From Acidimicrobiia bacterium (lineage in GTDB: Bacteria; Actinomycetota; Acidimicrobiia; Spongiisociales; UBA5794): a stretch of DNA of 8,741 nucleotides. The stretch's first letter is position 1, and the number at the start of each line of letters is the position of its first letter. This document shows positions 4,824 through 8,741 of this stretch, piece after piece. The stretch is from positions 1 through 8,741 of the forward strand of contig JAOZMA010000085.1 in the NCBI GenBank assembly GCA_029934555.1, in the 5' to 3' direction. Both the position numbers and the translations under genes were made by a program. The notes below the pieces were generated by a model. The model was not told the origin of the DNA. It ran no database searches and worked only from the letters and a program-made list of their open reading frames with translations.

Positions 4824-7445
4824 ATGGACACCAACCAGATTCGCCGTACATTCTTGGATTTCTTCGCCGAACGAGGTCACACGGTCGTGCCGTCAGCCTC
4901 GCTGATCCCGATCGACCCCACCCTCCTTCTCACAAACGCCGGCATGGTGCCGTTCAAGCCCTACATGCTCGGTGAGGAGATCCCCCCGTACCCACGCGCT
5001 GCCACCGTGCAGAAGATCGGTCGAACGATCGACATCGACATCGTGGGCACCACCGCCCGCCACCTCACCTTCTTCGAGATGCTCGGGAACTTCTCCTTCG
5101 GCGACTACTTCAAGGAACAGGCGATTCCGTGGGCATACGAATTGATCACCGAGGCTTATGGGATAGACCCGGAGCGCCTCTGGTACACCGTTCATATCAC
5201 CGATGACGAGGCGGCAGAGATCTGGATCGATGGCGTTGGCGTGCCCGCCGACCGTGTCCAGCGTCTCGACAAGGACAATTTCTGGCAGATGGGCGTTCCC
5301 GGGCCGTGTGGCCCGTCATCCGAGATCTTCTTCGACAAGGGCCCGGCGTTCGGCGAAGCGGGCGGTCCCGCGGTCGACGATGAGCGCCACGTCGAGATCT
5401 GGAACCTCGTGTTCATGCAGAACATCCAGGACAAGCCTTACCACGTGATCGGCGACCTGCCTGCGAAGAACATTGATACCGGCGCCGGTCTCGAACGAAT
5501 CGCCACCGTGTTGCAGGGCGTCGACACCATCTTCGAAACGGATGTCCTCCGTCCGATCATCGCCACGGCAGAGCGCGAGACCCGCGAGACGTACGGCGCC
5601 TCAGAGCGAACGGATGTCTCGCTCCGCATCATGGCCGATCACGGCCGGGCGGTGACTTTCCTCATCGGAGACAAGGTCGTGCCATCGAACGAAGGTCGCG
5701 GCTACGTGCTGAGGCGTCTGATCCGCCGGGCTGTACGGCATGCGTCTCTGCTCGGTGCCGAAGATCTCATCATGCCGAGGCTTGTTGACTCAACCATCGA
5801 TGTGATGGGTGAGGCGTATCCCGAACTGGTGGAGAAGCAGGACGGCATCGTCGAGATGGTCACGCGGGAAGAGGAGCAGTTCCGACGCACGCTCCGGTCC
5901 GGGCACCAACTCCTCGACGAGGAACTGCGAGATCTCGAGCCGGGAGCCATGCTTTCGGGAGAGACCGCCTTCAAGCTTCACGATACGTTCGGGTTCCCCA
6001 AGGAGCTCACCGAAGAGATCGTCTCAGAGCGAGGATTTCAGGTCGATCTCGGCGAGTTCAACTCCATGATGGAAGCCCAGCGAGATCGTGCACGAGCCGC
6101 GTTCAAAGGCGTGGACACCGCAGCGAAAGCGGACGCGTACCGCACACTCCTGAGCGGCGTCGACCACACGGACTTCATCGGCTACGACCTCGAAGAGGGG
6201 GCCGGTCGGATTCTGTCGATCGTCGCCGACGGAGAGACGGTCGAGCTGGCCGAGGAAGGCCGCGAGGTCGAGATCTTCCTGGATCGCACACCCTTCTACG
6301 CCGAATCCGGCGGACAGATCGGCGACTCCGGCACGATCGTCACCCCGACCGGTTCTGTGAAGGTCAAGGACACGCAGTTCGCGGTTCCGGGCCTCCATGG
6401 ACATCGTGGTGTTGTGACCTCGGGGTCCGTTCAACTCGGGCAGGACACGACACTGGCGATCGACCACGAGCGACGGGAACGCATCAGGAAGAACCACACC
6501 GGGACGCACATCCTCCACTGGGCCTTGCGAGAAGTCGTCGGCGAGCACGTCCACCAGGCCGGGTCGCTCGTGTCCGACGGACGCCTGAGGTTCGACTTCA
6601 GCCACTATCAAGGCATGAACCCTGAAGAGCTGCGGGATGTGGAACTCGCAGCCAATCAACGCGTCATCGAGAACGCGGCTGTCACAACCGTCGAGACCTC
6701 GAAAGCCGATGCCGAGAAGATGGGGGCCATCGCATTCTTCGGTGACAAGTACGGCGAAGAGGTGCGCGTTGTCCGTGCTGGCGACTTCTCGACCGAGTTC
6801 TGCGGGGGCACCCACGTTCCAACCACAGGCCAGATCGGACCGCTGATCCTCGTCAGCGAGGGATCGGTTGCCGCGAACACACGCCGGATCGATGCTCTCA
6901 CGGGAACAGCCGCATACGAGCATCTCGCAGGCCTCCGTTCCGACCTGGAACGAACGGCGACGGCGCTCGGCACGCAGCCGGGCAGGGTTGTCGAAGCCGC
7001 GGAAGCATTGACCTTGCACGCCAAGGACCAGGAAGAACGCATCGAGGAGTTCGAGCAGCAGTCTCGCTCCGCGGCCGCCAAGGACCTTCTGGGCGAGGTC
7101 GAAGAGCGCAACGGTAGGAGTGTGCTCGTGGCCCGGCAGGAAGGTCTCACCGGCGATGCGTTGCGTGCTCTCGCATTCCAGATTCGCGACCGGCTTGGCA
7201 CCGGTATCGGAGTGCTCGGTTCGACGAGCGGCGGCAAAGGTGCGCTCATCGCTTTCGTTTCCGATGATCTCGTAGCCGAGGGACTCTCAGCCGGTGACGT
7301 CATAGCGGACGCGGCGAAGCTTCTCGGCGGTGGTGGGAGCAGAGATCCGAAGCTGGCTCAGGCCGGCGGGCCCAACGGTGATCGACTCGACGACGCCCTC
7401 GAAGTCGCTCGCGCCGCGGCAAGATCAGCGGTCGCTGCATCGTGA
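4824..7445 (+). CDS. alaS: Alanine--tRNA ligase (AlaRS)
   Basis: This class II synthetase charges tRNA-Ala and edits mischarged Ser- or Gly-tRNA-Ala. At 873 residues it is full length. The N-terminal IRRTFLDFFAERGHTVVPS (6-24) matches the family start. The catalytic domain shows DPTLLLTNAGMVPFKPY (31-47), the motif 2 region TFFEMLGNFSFGDYF (82-96), PGPCGPSSEIFFD (159-171), WNLVFMQN (193-200) and DTGAGLERIATVLQG (218-232). The editing domain has its zinc-site residues: HxxxH at His558/His562 (HTGTHILH) and CxxxH at Cys660/His664 (CGGTH). A helical linker (about 700-760) leads to the C-Ala domain with GGGGSRDPKLAQAGG (835-849). No Shine-Dalgarno precedes the ATG. The stop overlaps the ruvX GTG by 4 nt, implying coupled translation. 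Confidence 0.98.
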   Translation: MDTNQIRRTFLDFFAERGHTVVPSASLIPIDPTLLLTNAGMVPFKPYMLGEEIPPYPRAATVQKIGRTIDIDIVGTTARHLTFFEMLGNFSFGDYFKEQAIPWAYELITEAYGIDPERLWYTVHITDDEAAEIWIDGVGVPADRVQRLDKDNFWQMGVPGPCGPSSEIFFDKGPAFGEAGGPAVDDERHVEIWNLVFMQNIQDKPYHVIGDLPAKNIDTGAGLERIATVLQGVDTIFETDVLRPIIATAERETRETYGASERTDVSLRIMADHGRAVTFLIGDKVVPSNEGRGYVLRRLIRRAVRHASLLGAEDLIMPRLVDSTIDVMGEAYPELVEKQDGIVEMVTREEEQFRRTLRSGHQLLDEELRDLEPGAMLSGETAFKLHDTFGFPKELTEEIVSERGFQVDLGEFNSMMEAQRDRARAAFKGVDTAAKADAYRTLLSGVDHTDFIGYDLEEGAGRILSIVADGETVELAEEGREVEIFLDRTPFYAESGGQIGDSGTIVTPTGSVKVKDTQFAVPGLHGHRGVVTSGSVQLGQDTTLAIDHERRERIRKNHTGTHILHWALREVVGEHVHQAGSLVSDGRLRFDFSHYQGMNPEELRDVELAANQRVIENAAVTTVETSKADAEKMGAIAFFGDKYGEEVRVVRAGDFSTEFCGGTHVPTTGQIGPLILVSEGSVAANTRRIDALTGTAAYEHLAGLRSDLERTATALGTQPGRVVEAAEALTLHAKDQEERIEEFEQQSRSAAAKDLLGEVEERNGRSVLVARQEGLTGDALRALAFQIRDRLGTGIGVLGSTSGGKGALIAFVSDDLVAEGLSAGDVIADAAKLLGGGGSRDPKLAQAGGPNGDRLDDALEVARAAARSAVAAS

Positions 7446-7888
7446 CCCGCATCCTCGGGCTGGACCCGGGGGAGCGGAGGGTCGGCGTCGCGCTATCGGA
7501 CCCCACCGGTACCATTGCTTCACCACATTCCGTGATCGACCGGCGTTCGGTGAAGCTCACCGAAGCCGTTCGGTCGCTGTGTGAAGAGCACGATGTGGAG
7601 CGGATCGTGGTCGGACTTCCGACAGGCCTCTCAGGAGTTGAGGGGCCTTCCGCAAAGGCCGCAAGGACGGTCGGAACCTCCGTCGCCGACGCCACGGGCC
7701 TCCCCGTGGAATACCAGGATGAGCGCTTCACGACCGTGACGGCCGAAGCGGCCCTCCTCGAAGGAGGAGTGCGGCGTGCGAAGCGCCGTGATGTCCGGGA
7801 CAAAGTGGCGGCCGCCGTGATCCTCCAAACGTATCTCGATCGCAAGGACCTCTCGGGTGACCGAACCAGCGACAACGACAGCGACTGA
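7442..7888 (+). CDS. ruvX: RuvX/YqgF family putative Holliday-junction resolvase / pre-16S rRNA nuclease
   Basis: This is an RNase H-fold nuclease of the RuvX/YqgF family. Family members are implicated in 16S rRNA 5'-end maturation and, in some bacteria, Holliday-junction cleavage. The 148 residues are the usual length. Motifs are ILGLDPGERRVGVALSD (4-20, Asp8), VVGLPTGLSG (56-65), QDERFTTVTAE (92-102, Asp93/Glu94) and DKVAAAVILQTYLD (120-133, Asp120), so the expected acidic residues are all present. The start is GTG, forming a GTGA overlap with the alaS stop. No clear Shine-Dalgarno is seen, so translation probably depends on alaS. The acidic, hydrophilic C-terminal tail (134-148) overlaps the start of mltG by 32 nt. 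The alaS-ruvX-mltG order is conserved in Actinobacteria. Confidence 0.95.
   Translation: MTRILGLDPGERRVGVALSDPTGTIASPHSVIDRRSVKLTEAVRSLCEEHDVERIVVGLPTGLSGVEGPSAKAARTVGTSVADATGLPVEYQDERFTTVTAEAALLEGGVRRAKRRDVRDKVAAAVILQTYLDRKDLSGDRTSDNDSD
7844..7848 (+). promoter_or_regulatory. mltG ribosome binding site (AAGGA)
   Basis: AAGGA lies inside the end of ruvX, 8 bases before the GTG at 7857. It supports that start and the 32-nt overlap. Confidence 0.55.
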
Positions 7889-8741
7889 AGGGCGTTTCAA
7901 GAAGCCGCTGTTCATAGCGGCTGGCGTCGTTGTCGGCATTGTGATCCTGATCCTTGCCGCCCGGTTCCTCGCATCATCTGTCGCCGGCAACCAGGCCCTC
8001 AACGTCGAACCAGGGATCGCCGTCTCCGTCGAGATTCAGGCGGGATCTTCCGCACGTCAGATCGCCACGACGATGGAAGAGGCGGGAGTCGTGCGGGCCG
8101 GCGACCTTCGAGCCGTTGTGGATCAACAGGGCGTCGCATCCCAGCTGCAGGCCGGCACCTACTTCCTCGAGACGCTGATGACGCCGGAAGCTGTGACAGA
8201 ACGGCTGATCACGGGGCCGGACACTCCGACCGGATCCGGCATCATCGTCTACGAAGGTCACGACGTTCGTCGGATCATCGAGGGGCTAGCGGCCGAGACC
8301 GGCTACCCCGTCGAGGACTTCGAGGAGGCCCTCACCAGCGGTGCCGTTACATCCGTTCTCCTTCCGACGGACCTGCCCGACTACGTCGACGCGCTCACTC
8401 GATGGGAGGGGCTCCTTTTCCCCGCCCGCTACGAGGTCCCTGAGGACGCCACACCCGCCGAGATTCTCACAGTGATCGCCGACGAGACCGTTCGGCGTGT
8501 CGATACGGTGGATTGGTCGCGGCTCGATGAACTGGGAATCACCCGTTACGAAGCGTTGATCGTGGCGTCGCTCATCCAACGGGAAGCCGGGGTCGAGGCG
8601 GATCGTCCTCTCATCGCATCCGTCATCTACAACAGACTGGAAGACGATATCCCGCTCCAGATCGACGCGACCGTGGTGTACGCCCTCGGTGAGAGTCCGG
8701 GACGGGTCCTTGCCGAGCATCTCGAGACTGACTCGCCGTGA
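7857..8741 (+). CDS. mltG: Endolytic murein transglycosylase MltG (YceG-like), C-terminally truncated in this window
   Basis: MltG is a membrane-anchored lytic transglycosylase that cuts nascent peptidoglycan strands and sets glycan length. A short cytoplasmic N-terminus is followed by a membrane helix at about 17-37, a LysM-like subdomain (about 50-105), and the YceG domain with WEGLLFPARYEVP (183-195). Next come the catalytic segment IVASLIQREAG (235-245; Glu243 is the likely catalytic acid by alignment with E. coli Glu218), RPLIASVIYNRL (250-261) and LQIDATVVYALG (267-278). The frame then ends ...HLETDSP, TGA, where relatives continue with YNTY...GLPPGPI and roughly 70 more residues. The protein is 294 residues against about 340 or more in the family. 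The stop is at the window edge. It may reflect a real truncation, a frameshift or a sequence error, because one extra G in a TAC codon would produce it. Confidence 0.9.
   Translation: MTEPATTTATEGRFKKPLFIAAGVVVGIVILILAARFLASSVAGNQALNVEPGIAVSVEIQAGSSARQIATTMEEAGVVRAGDLRAVVDQQGVASQLQAGTYFLETLMTPEAVTERLITGPDTPTGSGIIVYEGHDVRRIIEGLAAETGYPVEDFEEALTSGAVTSVLLPTDLPDYVDALTRWEGLLFPARYEVPEDATPAEILTVIADETVRRVDTVDWSRLDELGITRYEALIVASLIQREAGVEADRPLIASVIYNRLEDDIPLQIDATVVYALGESPGRVLAEHLETDSP

Noticed and set aside
6024..7019. Long minus-strand open frame (331 codons) opposite alaS
   Set aside because: It lies entirely within the strongly conserved alaS coding sequence. Long antisense frames are expected in high-GC DNA, and the translation shows no recognisable domain.

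Overview
The window is a dense, high-GC (roughly 60-65% by eye) bacterial housekeeping locus. All seven genes are on the + strand, in the order hisS, aspS, rarA, a small membrane-protein gene, alaS, ruvX, mltG. This order, the actinobacterial-type AspRS, the DUF6167-like small gene before alaS, the TANNNT -10 boxes and the apparent leaderless starts point to Actinomycetota. A deep-branching class such as Acidimicrobiia is possible but cannot be fixed from this sequence alone.

Bases 1-118 are the hisS leader. They hold one copy of a 50-bp repeat (1-50), a putative -10 box (86-91) and a Shine-Dalgarno just before the start. hisS (119-1348), aspS (1333-3123) and rarA (3116-4447) overlap head to tail (16 and 8 nt) and form one probable operon of two class II tRNA synthetases plus a replication-fork AAA+ ATPase. 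The only sizeable gap (4448-4565) holds the second, inverted, identical copy of the 50-bp repeat (4478-4527), followed by a -10-like box.

A second probable transcription unit begins at 4566: an 81-residue single-pass membrane protein, alaS (4824-7445), ruvX (7442-7888, 4-nt overlap) and mltG (7857-8741, 32-nt overlap). The small gene and alaS both lack a Shine-Dalgarno. Each has a nearly identical AGGGCTARCCTC motif 7-8 nt before its ATG, which suggests leaderless transcripts. The mltG reading frame stops in the middle of a motif conserved in its family, exactly at the window edge, so its C-terminal part is missing here.

The genes serve tRNA charging (His, Asp, Ala), replication-fork rescue (RarA), RuvX nuclease function in rRNA or DNA processing, and cell-wall glycan termination (MltG). 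I found no clear new multi-gene system. The points most worth checking are the perfect 50-bp inverted repeat bracketing hisS-aspS-rarA, the paired leaderless-promoter motifs, the MltG truncation, and a possible non-discriminating AspRS. No tRNA, rRNA, CRISPR array or transposase gene was seen, and no stretch over 300 bases lacks a gene.
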